The notes under the pieces are model-generated. The model made no database searches. It worked only from the letters and a program-made list of their open reading frames with translations, and was not told the DNA's origin. From NCBI RefSeq assembly GCF_034479615.1, contig NZ_CP140255.1, positions 1,426,001-1,490,000 of the forward strand: a stretch of DNA of 64,000 nt, given 5' to 3'. This document shows positions 26,445-36,050 of this stretch, piece after piece. The position numbers and the translations under genes are program-made. Every line of letters begins with the position of its first letter. Positions within the stretch are counted from its first letter, which is position 1. Source of the DNA: Vreelandella neptunia (lineage in GTDB: Bacteria; Pseudomonadota; Gammaproteobacteria; Pseudomonadales; Halomonadaceae).

Positions 26445-27767
26445 TCAACTGATCAGTGACTGCACCAAGTAGCCCGCGGGTATCGCGAGTAGCAAGCTCA
26501 AGGCAACGCGAATGAACCAAACGATCAACATGCGGCCTACCGAAAGCGGAATGCTGGTAGAAAGAATGCAGGGGATGGAAGCCGAAAAGAACAGCACGGC
26601 GGAGACTGACACCACGCCAGCCGCAAAGCGGGCGACGAATTCGGCCTCGGCCATCAGTAGAGCCGGTAAGAACATTTCCGCCAGTCCAGAAGCAGATGCC
26701 TGCGCTAGCGCCGCAGCGTCATCTAGCCCCCAGATGGCGACAAAGGGGTAAAACAACCATCCCAACCATTCAAATAAGGGCGTGTATTTGGCGATGAGAA
26801 GCCCGAGCAGGCCTACCGACATGATCGACGGCAGGATGCTGATGGCCATTATCAAGCCTTCTTTAAAGTTGATCGCTACGCTGCGGTGAAGGCTGGGCGC
26901 TTTGGCAGCAATCTCCGTGCCTGCTTGCCAGGCCGTGCTCAAGCGTTTCCCCGGTATTGGCTCCGGTTCGCCGTCACTCTTATGGTCATCCATGCTTGCC
27001 AGAGGCGGCAGCCGCACCGTGATCGCCGTGACGATGAACGTAATCAACAGGGTGAGCCAGAAGTACCAATTCCAAATACCCATCAGATCTAGCGTACGGG
27101 CCACGATGATCATGAACGTTGCCGACACCGTGGAAAAACCAGTGGCAATGATGGCGGCTTCTCGGGCTGAATACTGTCCCGCTTGATAAACCCGATTGGT
27201 AATCAATAGCCCGATCGAGTAACTGCCTACAAAAGAAGCAACGGCATCAATTGCCGAGCGCCCAGGGGTTCGCCAAATGGGCCGCATGACCGGCTGAACC
27301 AGTACGCCAATCAATTCCAGCAACCCATAGCTGATCAACAGTGCCAGGAAAATCGCGCCGATTGGTACGATCAAACCCACCGGAATCACCAGTTTCTCGA
27401 ACAAGAAGGGCAGCATGTCCGGTTCGTGCAGAAACGCAGGCCCCCAACCCGTTAACGCCATTACGGCAACAACGACGCCAATGATTTTCAGCACGCTGAA
27501 AATGCTTTCGGTCACTGTTCGCCGCCAATAGCCTTTGAGCAGTGGGTAGGCGGCGCCCGCCACGATCATCACTAACGCATAAATGCCGCTGTATTCCCCC
27601 ATCAAAGAGCGCAGTCCGGTGACCATATGGTCAAGCAGGATAGTGCTGCGTCCTCCTAGCTCGATGGGAACAAAGAAGATCAGGATGCCCAGAGCGCTAG
27701 GCACAAACAGTTTAAAGATGGTGGCAGCGTTGGTTCGCTGCTTAGTGGGTGGGTCTATGGGGTGCAT
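26445..27767 (-). CDS. YjiH-family membrane protein with nucleoside-recognition (Gate) domains, hut-linked transporter candidate
   Basis: 440 residues with about ten membrane helices and two Gate-type segments (SYSIGLLITNRVYQAGQYSA with ATGFSTVSATFMIIVA; and EMFLPALLMAEAEFVARF with VSAVLFFSASIPCI). Proteins of this YjiH family often sit in hut clusters, so uptake or exchange of histidine or urocanate is the likely job; that is inferred from position. It is divergent from hutI and shares a 313-base control region in which a HutC-type palindrome lies close to its own start. AGAGG is six bases before the ATG. Confidence 0.8.
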   Translation of the reverse strand: MHPIDPPTKQRTNAATIFKLFVPSALGILIFFVPIELGGRSTILLDHMVTGLRSLMGEYSGIYALVMIVAGAAYPLLKGYWRRTVTESIFSVLKIIGVVVAVMALTGWGPAFLHEPDMLPFLFEKLVIPVGLIVPIGAIFLALLISYGLLELIGVLVQPVMRPIWRTPGRSAIDAVASFVGSYSIGLLITNRVYQAGQYSAREAAIIATGFSTVSATFMIIVARTLDLMGIWNWYFWLTLLITFIVTAITVRLPPLASMDDHKSDGEPEPIPGKRLSTAWQAGTEIAAKAPSLHRSVAINFKEGLIMAISILPSIMSVGLLGLLIAKYTPLFEWLGWLFYPFVAIWGLDDAAALAQASASGLAEMFLPALLMAEAEFVARFAAGVVSVSAVLFFSASIPCILSTSIPLSVGRMLIVWFIRVALSLLLAIPAGYLVQSLIS

Positions 27768-27819
27768 GGGGCGCCTCTAGTTGTTTGGTTGTCATCGCTA
27801 TGATCTTGGTTTCTTGTTA

Positions 27820-27829
27820 TGTATATACA
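27820..27829. promoter_or_regulatory. HutC operator, transporter side
   Basis: Perfect palindrome TGTATATACA, 52 bases upstream of the YjiH-family gene; matches the known HutC consensus core (TGTATATACA). Confidence 0.75.
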
Positions 27830-28045
27830 ATAAGCTACCTCTATGTGGCATTTACGTATAGCGCTTTAAAAATAGACATTAGTCTAATCTGGTAGTCGCC
27901 ATGTACTTCTTGCTCGCTTCTTTTTATTCAATTAACCAATTGTTAAATAAATGTTTTATTTTATTTTTTGAGTTTTTGTTAGATTTTTATGGGTGCTTGT
28001 TTTGTTGTTTCACTGCTTGACGAAGGATTAGAGGGTGGGCTTAAT

Positions 28046-28055
28046 TGTATATACA
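28046..28055. promoter_or_regulatory. HutC operator, hutIGUH side
   Basis: Second perfect TGTATATACA palindrome, 25 bases upstream of the hutI start and directly before its ribosome binding site, so bound repressor would block the transcript start or early elongation. Confidence 0.78.
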
Positions 28056-28080
28056 TTATGTTTGCTCCAAGGAGACTTCC

Positions 28081-29295
28081 ATGGCTAATAACAAACGTCG
28101 CTACCTTTGGCGCGATATCAGTGTCTTCGATGGTCTGAAAACGTTGCCGGAGCCCATGGCCGTCATTACTCAAGGTGAGCGTGTTATCACCATGACGCCC
28201 ATGAATGGCTTCGAGGAATCACAGGCGGATGGCTGCCATGATATGGGGCGGGGCGGCGTCATGACGCCCGGCCTGGTGGATTGCCATACGCACTTGGTGT
28301 TTGGCGGCGCGCGTGCTGACGAATTCGAGGCGCGTTTGGAGGGCGCCAGTTATGAAGAGATTGCCCGCCGTGGCGGGGGCATTCTAAGTACCGTTTATGC
28401 GACCCGGGAAGCGAGTGAACAAACGCTCTTTAATGCCGCCTTGCCACGTCTTAAAGCGCTGGTTGAAGAAGGCGTCACGACGGTCGAGATCAAGTCGGGC
28501 TATGGCTTGGACGTGGCTAATGAACTGAAAATGCTGCGAGTTGCTCGGCGTCTAGGCGAAGAGATGCCTGTGCGCGTCTTGACGACACTATTAGGTGCCC
28601 ATGCCTTGCCGCCGGAGTATGAGAACGATAGCGACGGCTATATCGATCTGGTCTGCAATGAAATGATTCCTGCCGCAGCGGCGGAGGGGCTGGCCGATGC
28701 CGTCGATGTCTTTTGTGAGAAAATCGCCTTTTCAGTAGCGCAATGTGAGCGGGTTTTCAAAGCCGCCCAAGCTCATGGTTTACCCATCAAAGCGCATGCC
28801 GAGCAGCTCTCAAACTTGGGGGGCACCGCGATGGCAGCCCGCCACGGCGCATTGTCCGCTGACCACATTGAGTATCTCGATGACGTCGGTATTGCTGCCA
28901 TGCGCGAAGCAGGCAGCGTGGCCGTCATTCTCCCCGGTGCTTTCCACACCCTGCGTGAAACGCAGCAGCCGCCCATTGCGGGGCTGCGCGAAGCGGCCGT
29001 GCCGATGGCTGTGGCCACCGACGCCAATCCAGGCAGCTCGCCGATATTTATGCCCACGTTAATGCTCAACCTGGCTTGTACGCTGTTTCGCATGACGCCC
29101 CAGGAAGCGTTGGCGGGGATGACCGCCAATGGTGCTGCCGCACTAGGATTGAAAGGGCAGGGGCAGCTTCACGAAGGCGCGGTGGCTGATCTGTGTGTCT
29201 GGGATATTGAGACTCCCGCTGAGCTGGCATACGCGGTGCAGCCAGGCCGCCTACGTCAACGTATCTATCAGGGGGAGTTAACCCATGGCCGCTGA
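28081..29295 (+). CDS. hutI: Imidazolonepropionase
   Basis: Third step of histidine breakdown: hydrolyses imidazolonepropionate to formimidoyl-glutamate. 404 residues of the amidohydrolase fold; metal ligands in [11 protein letters not shown], then [47 protein letters not shown] and the Asp in [11 protein letters not shown]. Start ATG 28081 has AAGGAG seven bases upstream; an earlier in-frame TTG would lie inside the HutC operator. Overlaps hutG by 11 bases. Confidence 0.96.
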   Translation: MANNKRRYLWRDISVFDGLKTLPEPMAVITQGERVITMTPMNGFEESQADGCHDMGRGGVMTPGLVDCHTHLVFGGARADEFEARLEGASYEEIARRGGGILSTVYATREASEQTLFNAALPRLKALVEEGVTTVEIKSGYGLDVANELKMLRVARRLGEEMPVRVLTTLLGAHALPPEYENDSDGYIDLVCNEMIPAAAAEGLADAVDVFCEKIAFSVAQCERVFKAAQAHGLPIKAHAEQLSNLGGTAMAARHGALSADHIEYLDDVGIAAMREAGSVAVILPGAFHTLRETQQPPIAGLREAAVPMAVATDANPGSSPIFMPTLMLNLACTLFRMTPQEALAGMTANGAAALGLKGQGQLHEGAVADLCVWDIETPAELAYAVQPGRLRQRIYQGELTHGR

Positions 29296-30232
29296 TACGT
29301 CTATTGATATGGCGCTCTGGCAGGGGCGCACGGATCCTGAACCCGATAGTGACCGCTGGCACCAGCGTATCGAGCCGTTAACCAACAACGCCGCACCGGG
29401 GTGTGCACTGCTGGGTTTTGAAAGTGATGCAGGTGTTGCGCGTAACCAGGGCCGCACCGGCGCTGCTGAAGGCCCTAATGCGTTACGCCGTGCGCTGGCG
29501 CCGTTGGCTTGGCATCGCACAGCGCCTGCTTACGATGCCGGCAATGTGCGCTGTGTTGATGATGGGTTAGAGGCAGCGCAACAGACGCTTGCTGACCGTC
29601 TGACGTCATTATTAACCGCTGGCCACCTGCCCATTGTGCTGGGCGGCGGGCATGAAGTGGCCTATGCCAGCTGGCTGGGTCTGGCGCAGTCTTTTATGCC
29701 AAAAACGGCGCCACCGCGGATCGGCATCATAAACCTGGACGCGCACTTTGATTTGCGCGATCCAGCGCATATTCGCTCCTCGGGCACACCCTTCGCCCAG
29801 ATTGCCGATAAGTGCCAAGGGTGGGATTGGTTGTTTCGCTACGCCTGCCTGGGGGTAAGCCGCGCTGCGAATACGCGCGCCTTATTTACCCGCGCTGCTG
29901 CGCTCGGAACACTGGTTCGGGAAGATCGTGAGATTGATGCGCTACGCCTGGATTCTATCGTCAGAGACGTACAGCGCTTCATCGCCAAGTGCGACCACAT
30001 TTATCTGACCATTGACCTGGATGTACTCCCCGCTGCCGAAGCCCCCGGCGTGAGTGCGCCCGCCGCACGCGGTGTTTCGCTTGCCTTGATTGAACCGCTG
30101 GTTGAAGCCGTGCGTGACAGCGGCAAGCTCCGCCTTGCGGACTTGGCAGAACTTAACCCCAGCCTGGATATCGACAGCCGCACCGCCAGAGCAGCGGCTC
30201 GGCTCGTCCACTTGCTGACCCTGAATGAATGA
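29285..30232 (+). CDS. hutG: Formimidoylglutamase
   Basis: Hydrolyses formimidoyl-glutamate to glutamate and formamide, last step of the short hut pathway. 315 residues of the Mn-dependent arginase/agmatinase fold: [31 protein letters not shown], and [22 protein letters not shown] carry the metal-binding His and Asp residues. The presence of this enzyme, with no formimidoylglutamate deiminase gene in the cluster, indicates the four-enzyme route. Translation is coupled to hutI by the overlap. Confidence 0.95.
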   Translation: MAADTSIDMALWQGRTDPEPDSDRWHQRIEPLTNNAAPGCALLGFESDAGVARNQGRTGAAEGPNALRRALAPLAWHRTAPAYDAGNVRCVDDGLEAAQQTLADRLTSLLTAGHLPIVLGGGHEVAYASWLGLAQSFMPKTAPPRIGIINLDAHFDLRDPAHIRSSGTPFAQIADKCQGWDWLFRYACLGVSRAANTRALFTRAAALGTLVREDREIDALRLDSIVRDVQRFIAKCDHIYLTIDLDVLPAAEAPGVSAPAARGVSLALIEPLVEAVRDSGKLRLADLAELNPSLDIDSRTARAAARLVHLLTLNE

Positions 30233-30286
30233 CAGGGCACGCCTTTAGACCAACGAATAACGAACAGAAACACAAGGAATGACGCC

Positions 30287-31966
30287 ATGCCAACCAACGA
30301 TAAACGTCACGATGCTTCACGTAAGATCCTTGCGCCGACCGGTACTCAGCTCAGCTGTAAAAGCTGGCTGACCGAAGCGCCGCTTCGCATGCTGATGAAC
30401 AACCTTCATCCGGATGTGGCCGAAAGCCCCGAGGATTTAGTGGTGTACGGCGGCATCGGCCGCGCTGCCCGTGACTGGGCGTGCTACGACAAAATCGTCG
30501 AAACGTTACAGCGCTTGGAAGATACCCAGACGCTGCTAGTCCAGTCTGGCAAACCCGTCGGCGTTTTTGAGACCCATAAGGATGCCCCCCGGGTATTGAT
30601 CGCCAACTCAAATTTGGTACCCGCCTGGGCTAACTGGGAGCACTTCAACGAACTGGATCGCAAAGGCTTGATGATGTACGGCCAGATGACGGCGGGTTCA
30701 TGGATCTACATCGGCTCCCAGGGCATTGTGCAAGGCACCTACGAAACCTTTGTTGAGGCGGGTCGCCAGCACTACGACGGTGAGCTTAAGGGGCGCTGGA
30801 TTCTGACCGCAGGGCTTGGCGGTATGGGCGGTGCTCAGCCGTTGGCGGCTACGTTGGCCGGCGCCTGTTCGCTGAATATTGAGTGTCGGCAAGCGAGCCT
30901 CGACTTCCGCTTGCGTACCCGCTACCTGGATGAACAGGCTGACAACCTTGATGACGCCCTGGCGCGTATTGAGCGCTATACCGCCGAAGGTAAGGCGATT
31001 TCTATCGGCCTGTGTGGTAACGCCGCCGATGTGCTGCCGGAACTTATTAAGCGCGGCATCAAACCGGATATGGTCACGGATCAGACCAGCGCCCACGACC
31101 CGTTGCATGGCTACCTGCCTTCCGGCTGGACATGGGAAGAGTACGTAGCGCGGGGCAAGTCTGAGCCTGAAGCCACCGTGAAGGCGGCCAAGCAATCGAT
31201 GGCGGTGCATGTGCAAGCGATGCTCGACTTCCAGAAGATGGGCGTGCCCACCTTTGATTACGGCAATAACATTCGGCAGATGGCAATGGAAGAAGGGGTT
31301 GCTAACGCCTTTGATTTTCCGGGTTTTGTGCCTGCCTATATTCGTCCTCTCTTTTGCCAGGGCATAGGCCCCTTCCGCTGGGTGGCGCTCTCCGGGGATC
31401 CTGAGGACATTTATAAGACCGACCAGAAGGTCAAAGAACTCATTCCCGATGACCCGCACCTGCACAACTGGCTCGACATGGCGCGCGAGCGTATTAGCTT
31501 CCAGGGACTGCCAGCACGCATTTGCTGGGTGGGGCTTAAAGACCGTGCCCGCTTGGGGCAGGCCTTCAACGAAATGGTGAAGAACGGCGAACTAAAAGCA
31601 CCGATCGTTATTGGTCGCGACCATCTCGATTCGGGTTCCGTTGCCAGCCCCAACCGCGAAACCGAGGCGATGATGGATGGCTCTGACGCCGTTTCCGACT
31701 GGCCGTTACTCAACGCGTTGTTAAACACCGCAGGCGGCGCCACATGGGTGTCACTACATCATGGCGGTGGGGTAGGCATGGGCTATTCCCAGCATTCTGG
31801 CGTGGTGATCGTGTGTGACGGCAGCGATGATGCCCACGCCCGCTTAGGCCGTGTGCTGCGCAACGACCCGGGCACCGGCGTGATGCGTCATGCCGATGCT
31901 GGTTATGACATTGCTAGAAAGTGCGCCAGCGAAAACGGTCTTGATTTGCCGATGCTCAATCAGTAA
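30287..31966 (+). CDS. hutU: Urocanate hydratase
   Basis: Second step: adds water to urocanate to give imidazolonepropionate, using a tightly bound NAD. 559 residues, full length. Recognisable segments: [72 protein letters not shown] (NAD-binding glycines), [16 protein letters not shown] with the active-site region, and [15 protein letters not shown]. Start ATG has AAGGA nine bases upstream. 54 bases after hutG, same operon. Confidence 0.97.
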   Translation: MPTNDKRHDASRKILAPTGTQLSCKSWLTEAPLRMLMNNLHPDVAESPEDLVVYGGIGRAARDWACYDKIVETLQRLEDTQTLLVQSGKPVGVFETHKDAPRVLIANSNLVPAWANWEHFNELDRKGLMMYGQMTAGSWIYIGSQGIVQGTYETFVEAGRQHYDGELKGRWILTAGLGGMGGAQPLAATLAGACSLNIECRQASLDFRLRTRYLDEQADNLDDALARIERYTAEGKAISIGLCGNAADVLPELIKRGIKPDMVTDQTSAHDPLHGYLPSGWTWEEYVARGKSEPEATVKAAKQSMAVHVQAMLDFQKMGVPTFDYGNNIRQMAMEEGVANAFDFPGFVPAYIRPLFCQGIGPFRWVALSGDPEDIYKTDQKVKELIPDDPHLHNWLDMARERISFQGLPARICWVGLKDRARLGQAFNEMVKNGELKAPIVIGRDHLDSGSVASPNRETEAMMDGSDAVSDWPLLNALLNTAGGATWVSLHHGGGVGMGYSQHSGVVIVCDGSDDAHARLGRVLRNDPGTGVMRHADAGYDIARKCASENGLDLPMLNQ

Positions 31967-32031
31967 AGCCCGCACAAATACAACAGTTGAGAAGGTGGGA
32001 TGACCACCTTCCTGTCTCTAAAGGCGAACAC

Positions 32032-33567
32032 ATGAAACATCTAGAAATTCAGCCCGGCAAAATGACCCTTGCCCAAGCCCGCCAGATCCACGAAGCGTAT
32101 GTGCCTGTCACGTTACCGGAAAGCGCCAATGCGGATATCCAGCGAAGCGTCGATTGCGTGAACCGGGTCGTCAGTGAAAACCGTACGGTTTATGGCATTA
32201 ATACGGGGTTCGGCTTATTGGCCCAGACCCGCATTGCCAACGAAGATCTTGAATCGTTACAGAGTTCCCTGGTGCTCTCTCATGCCACTGGCGTGGGAAG
32301 GGCGATAGACGACGCCCTGGTGCGTTTGATTATGGTGCTTAAGGTCAACAGCCTGGCGAGGGGCTTCTCCGGCATCCGCCGTGAGGTATTGGATGCCCTG
32401 TTGGCACTGATCAATGCCGAGGTGTATCCGCATATTCCGCTTAAAGGATCGGTGGGAGCTTCCGGTGATTTGGCGCCCCTGGCGCATATGAGTGTTGTGC
32501 TGCTAGGCGAGGGCAAAGCTCGCTACAAAGGGGAGTGGGTTTCCGCCGAAAAGGCACTGGAAATAGCTGGCCTAGCGCCCATCACGCTGGCGCCCAAAGA
32601 AGGCCTGGCGCTGCTGAATGGCACGCAGGTATCGACTGCCTATGCCCTGCGGGGGCTATTCGACGCCGAAGACCTGTTTGCAGCGGCGACGGTATGTGGT
32701 TCGCTAACCGTAGAAGCCACCTTGGGGTCGCGTTCGCCCTTCGATGCCCGGATTCATGAGGTGCGTGGTCAGCGCGGCCAGATTGACGCGGCCGCCGCTT
32801 ACCGCCATCTCCTCGGTGAGAAGAGTGCCGTCGGCGACTCCCATGCCAACTGCGATAAAGTCCAGGATCCTTACTCGTTGCGCTGCCAGCCTCAGGTGAT
32901 GGGCGCTGTGTTAACCCAGATCCGTCAGGCGGCCGAGGTGCTCGCAGCGGAAATCAACGCGGTCTCTGATAACCCGCTGGTATTTGCCGAGCAGGATGAC
33001 ATTATCTCCGGCGGTAATTTTCACGCTGAACCGGTGGCCATGGCCGCTGACAACCTGGCGTTAGCCATTGCCGAGATCGGCTCTCTTGCCGAGCGTCGTG
33101 TCTCTTTGATGATGGACAAGCACATGTCGCAGCTACCGCCATTTCTGGTCGAGAACGGCGGGGTCAATTCCGGGTTTATGATCGCCCAGGTTACCGCCGC
33201 GGCGCTGGCGAGTGAAAATAAAGCGTTGGCGCACCCGCATAGTGTCGACAGCCTGCCAACCTCGGCTAACCAGGAAGACCATGTCTCAATGGCGCCTGCC
33301 GCCGGTAAGCGGTTGTGGGAAATGGCGGAGAACGTGTGCGGCATTTTAGCCATCGAATGGCTGGGGGCGTGCCAAGGGTTGGACATGCGACAGGGCTTGA
33401 CCACTACTCAGCCGTTAGAGCAAGCCAGGCAACTGCTACGTGCGCGGGTCAGCCACTACAAGCAGGATCGCTTCTTCGCGCCCGATATCGAAGCCGCTAG
33501 CGAACTAATACGTGAGCGCACCTTAAGCCCGCTGGCGCATCCGCATACGTTGCCAAGCCAGCACTAG
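32032..33567 (+). CDS. hutH: Histidine ammonia-lyase
   Basis: First step: deaminates L-histidine to urocanate. 511 residues. The Ala-Ser-Gly triad that cyclises into the MIO prosthetic group is A143-S144-G145 in [16 protein letters not shown]. Other family motifs: [44 protein letters not shown] and [19 protein letters not shown] 32032 is used because it gives the family N-terminus; an in-frame ATG/GTG 15 codons upstream is unlikely. A palindromic element, not a simple terminator, follows. Confidence 0.97.
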   Translation: MKHLEIQPGKMTLAQARQIHEAYVPVTLPESANADIQRSVDCVNRVVSENRTVYGINTGFGLLAQTRIANEDLESLQSSLVLSHATGVGRAIDDALVRLIMVLKVNSLARGFSGIRREVLDALLALINAEVYPHIPLKGSVGASGDLAPLAHMSVVLLGEGKARYKGEWVSAEKALEIAGLAPITLAPKEGLALLNGTQVSTAYALRGLFDAEDLFAAATVCGSLTVEATLGSRSPFDARIHEVRGQRGQIDAAAAYRHLLGEKSAVGDSHANCDKVQDPYSLRCQPQVMGAVLTQIRQAAEVLAAEINAVSDNPLVFAEQDDIISGGNFHAEPVAMAADNLALAIAEIGSLAERRVSLMMDKHMSQLPPFLVENGGVNSGFMIAQVTAAALASENKALAHPHSVDSLPTSANQEDHVSMAPAAGKRLWEMAENVCGILAIEWLGACQGLDMRQGLTTTQPLEQARQLLRARVSHYKQDRFFAPDIEAASELIRERTLSPLAHPHTLPSQH

Positions 33568-33572
33568 CAGCC

Positions 33573-33636
33573 TGTCGGACTAACGCTGATCTACCGCGAA
33601 TCCCGGCCTTCTCGCGACGATCGGTCAAGTCCGACA
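33573..33636. repeat. Intergenic inverted-repeat element
   Basis: Outer arms TGTCGGACT (33573-33581) and AGTCCGACA (33628-33636) enclose an inner pair CGCGA/TCGCG, giving a 64-base cruciform-like element between hutH and the transporter. The outer arms and structure look like a dispersed intergenic repeat; it may act as an RNA hairpin within the operon. No second copy was found in this window. Confidence 0.6.
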
Positions 33637-33719
33637 AGCTCCTGAGCGTTTCATGTTTCCCTGTGGCGCTAGGCCATAGGGAACGCGTTATTACCATCTA
33701 ACAACAAAGCAGGTTTTTC

Positions 33720-35066
33720 ATGAATGCTATCGTTCTGGCTATCCTAGTGATGGTCGGCTTGAGTCTTGCTCGCGTTTCGGTTGTGTTTGCTCTTATCGTC
33801 GCCACGCTGGTAGGTGGGTTATATGCGGGTATGCCTATTGGAGAGATCCTTGACGCTTTTAATGAGGGGCTGGGCAATGGTGCCACCATCGCGCTCTCTT
33901 ATGCGGTGTTAGGGGCGTTTGCCGTCGCTTTATCCCGTTCTGGTATTACCGAGCTGCTGGCCAGCCGGGCGATTGGACGCTTCCAGTTAGACGAGTCAGG
34001 GGGGAGCCGCCGCACGGTTACCTATACGCTGCTGGCGGCGCTGTTAGCCGCGGCAGTCAGCTCACAGAACTTGATTCCTGTCCATATCGCTTTTATTCCA
34101 GTGCTCGTGCCGCCGCTGCTAAAGCTGATGAATCATCTGAAGCTTGACCGGCGACTGGTGGCTTGTGTGATTACCTTCGGTATCACGGCACCGTATATGT
34201 TATTGCCCGTAGGTTTTGGGGCAATATTCCTGAATGACATACTGCTCGCGAACCTCAACGAAAGTGGCGCGGCGCTGGGATTGGAAGTGACCCGTCAAAT
34301 GGTGCCACTGGCGATGGCGATTCCCATTGGTGGAATGGCATTAGGGTTAGCGGTGGCGGTGTTTTGGAGTTATCGCAAGGGGCGTGACTACGAAGACCGT
34401 GAGCTGGCCCATGGTGACAAATCGCCTCAAGAAGCCGCACTTTCTCTTGCCGGGTGGCAAAAGGCCATGTTGGTTATTTCCCTGGTAGGTACGGTCACTG
34501 TGCAGCTGATGACGGGCTCGATGGTACTTGGCGGTATCTTTGGGTTTGCCTTGCTCTCCATGAGCGGCGTTTTCCGCTGGCATGAGCAGGACGGTATCTT
34601 TACCGAGGGGATGCGCATGATGGCCCTGGTCGGCTTTATCATGATTTCAGCGGCAGGCTTTGCCAGTGTGATGCAAGCCAGTGGCGAGGTGGAAGGGCTA
34701 GTGGCAAGTTCTGCCGACCTTATCGGTGACAACAAAGGGCTGGCCGCATTGATTATGCTGCTAGTCGGTCTCTTTATCACCATGGGCATTGGCTCTTCGT
34801 TTTCGACCATTCCCATTATTGCGTCGCTCTATGTGCCTTTGGCACTGAGCTTTGGCTTTTCACCCATGGCGACAGTGGCGTTAGTAGGCACGGCCGCCGC
34901 CCTGGGCGACGCAGGCTCACCCGCGTCAGACTCCACCCTGGGCCCCACCGCAGGCCTCAACGCCGATGGGCAGCATGACCATATCTGGGATAGCGTGGTG
35001 CCTACCTTCCTGCACTACAACATTCCGCTGATTGTGTTCGGCTGGGTTGCTGCCATGGTACTTTAG
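33720..35066 (+). CDS. Na+/H+ antiporter-family (NhaC/YuiF-like) permease, hut-linked amino acid transporter candidate
   Basis: 448 residues with about 11-12 membrane helices. Typical pieces are LSYAVLGAFAVALSRSGI, SSQNLIPVHIAFIPVLVPPLL, GITAPYMLLPVGFGAIF and GDAGSPASDSTLGPTAGLN; the last resembles the Na+/H+ antiporter and YuiF-type amino-acid permease family. Placement directly after hutH suggests uptake of histidine or a related compound, but ion exchange cannot be excluded. The 152-base gap to hutH contains the inverted-repeat element, which may modulate read-through. Confidence 0.8.
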   Translation: MNAIVLAILVMVGLSLARVSVVFALIVATLVGGLYAGMPIGEILDAFNEGLGNGATIALSYAVLGAFAVALSRSGITELLASRAIGRFQLDESGGSRRTVTYTLLAALLAAAVSSQNLIPVHIAFIPVLVPPLLKLMNHLKLDRRLVACVITFGITAPYMLLPVGFGAIFLNDILLANLNESGAALGLEVTRQMVPLAMAIPIGGMALGLAVAVFWSYRKGRDYEDRELAHGDKSPQEAALSLAGWQKAMLVISLVGTVTVQLMTGSMVLGGIFGFALLSMSGVFRWHEQDGIFTEGMRMMALVGFIMISAAGFASVMQASGEVEGLVASSADLIGDNKGLAALIMLLVGLFITMGIGSSFSTIPIIASLYVPLALSFGFSPMATVALVGTAAALGDAGSPASDSTLGPTAGLNADGQHDHIWDSVVPTFLHYNIPLIVFGWVAAMVL

Positions 35067-35455
35067 TTCAGTTGAAGGGGGCTGCTCGCAATACGATCTC
35101 GACGACAGTGCTACCTAATCATTTGCCCGTGTATGACCAACGCCCCGCTTTTGTGCGGGGCGTTGGCGTGTTAGGAAGGTTAGCGGGCTGCAAATGATGA
35201 AGCTGAGATATGAATTGTTATATTTTGTTTTTCTTAAATTAAGTTATTTAAAATCATTATGTTATGTGATTTTTTAGACTACTACGAGGTACGCCAACGG
35301 GCTATCAGCGAATTATTCCCCCTGACTTTTTCTCCTTAACATCTAGTGATGATGTGCGTTGGGCAAGTATTTGCCTGCTTTGATGCGTAATAGCTATTAG
35401 ATCTTGCTCTTCGCCTCCATACTGCAGCGACGAATAATAATTAAAGGGAAAGCCC
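35067..35455. other. Intergenic region with terminator and AT-rich stretch
   Basis: Contains the hut-cluster terminator at 35138-35165, then an AT-rich stretch (about 35,200-35,280) and the probable promoter of the small secreted protein. No gene is supported; the minus-strand frame at 35305-35532 has no features. Confidence 0.5.
35138..35165 (+). terminator. Terminator-like hairpin after the hut cluster
   Basis: 11-bp perfect stem CAACGCCCCGC/GCGGGGCGTTG with a 6-base loop. It lacks a T tract, so it may stop transcription less efficiently or protect the mRNA 3' end. Confidence 0.7.
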
Positions 35456-35740
35456 GTGCTTATCAAAGCAATGATGTTGATGCTAGCGCTATGTTTCGCC
35501 AGTGTGGCAAGCGCTGAACAAACGCCCGACATTTCTGGTGAATGGGTAACCCAAGCCGAACTGATCGTGAGCGGTGAAGAGACCGAGTGTGACCTTGTGT
35601 TTGATACGATACCCGAAGAGCTTTTATTTGCTCAGGGCGGATGCTGTCGCACGTGCTCCAAAGGAAAAGCATGCGGTAACTCATGCATTAGCCGTAACTA
35701 TACCTGCCATCAACCGAGAGGCTGTGCTTGCGATGGTTAG
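35456..35740 (+). CDS. Small secreted Cys-rich protein
   Basis: 94 residues. Signal peptide MLIKAMMLMLALCFASVASA with a cleavage-type AXA end, a short acidic middle, and a C-terminal block of nine cysteines with the spacing GGCCRTCSKGKACGNSC then SRNYTCHQPRGCACDG. This GKACG(N/D)SC-type motif is found at the end of many small exported proteobacterial proteins of unknown function; the Cys pattern suggests disulfides or metal binding in the periplasm. GTG start with AAAGGG upstream; ATGs a few codons in are alternatives. Followed at once by REP-like repeats. Confidence 0.75.
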   Translation: MLIKAMMLMLALCFASVASAEQTPDISGEWVTQAELIVSGEETECDLVFDTIPEELLFAQGGCCRTCSKGKACGNSCISRNYTCHQPRGCACDG

Positions 35741-35752
35741 GTCAAGGCATTA

Positions 35753-35887
35753 GGCGGCGGAACGACCCCCAAGGGCACTTCAGCCTAACCCCGGCACCGC
35801 TGCGCGCTGCTCCCGCGGATGGCGGCGGAACGGCGCCCAAGGGCACTTCAGCGAAACCAAGGCACCGCTTTGCGCTGCTATAAAGAT
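35753..35887. repeat. Two tandem copies of a 67-68 base unit containing REP-like sequence
   Basis: Unit 1 (35753-35820) and unit 2 (35821-35887) both start GGCGGCGGAAC, share CCAAGGGCACTTCAGC and GGCACCGCT..GCGCTGCT. The GGCACCGCTGCGCG part of unit 1 and the following bases match the reverse complement of the element beside the RAYT gene (20171-20204). Unit 2 is more diverged at its right end. Confidence 0.75.
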
Positions 35888-35998
35888 GGCGGCTATTACA
35901 CAGCCATTCGTTTCACGCGCGAGCTGAAAGAGCTGGAAGAGAAAATGGGCTTCGTACCGAGCCTTGATGAGCTGAATAGCGACGATACAGCCGCCTAG
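35885..35998 (+). pseudogene. C-terminal remnant of an unrecognised gene
   Basis: Directly after the repeat a frame reads DGGYYTAIRFTRELKELE, then EKMGFVPSLDELNSDDTAA and a TAG at 35996-35998, followed by a terminator-like hairpin. It has normal coding character and a terminator but no start or upstream half, so it looks like the end of a gene whose 5' part was lost to the repeat insertion or a deletion. Family not recognised. Confidence 0.5.
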
Positions 35999-36021
35999 CG
36001 CTCAATCACGCCCCTCAAGCC

Positions 36022-36047
36022 AAAGCCTCGCCCTGTGCGGGGCTTTC
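36022..36047 (+). terminator. Terminator-like hairpin after the gene remnant
   Basis: AGCCTCGC/GCGGGGCT stem with one T-G pair and loop CCTGT, flanked by AAA and TTTCT. Confidence 0.65.
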
Positions 36048-36050
36048 TCG

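Larger units (their letters stand above)
27768..28080. promoter_or_regulatory. Divergent hut control region
   Basis: 313 bases between two divergent genes, AT-rich in the middle. It contains two perfect TGTATATACA palindromes, one near each gene, and no open frame of interest. Repression of both transcription directions by HutC is the simple reading. Confidence 0.7.

Noticed and set aside
30698..31465. 255-codon minus-strand frame inside hutU
   Set aside because: Antisense shadow of a highly conserved enzyme; no family features.
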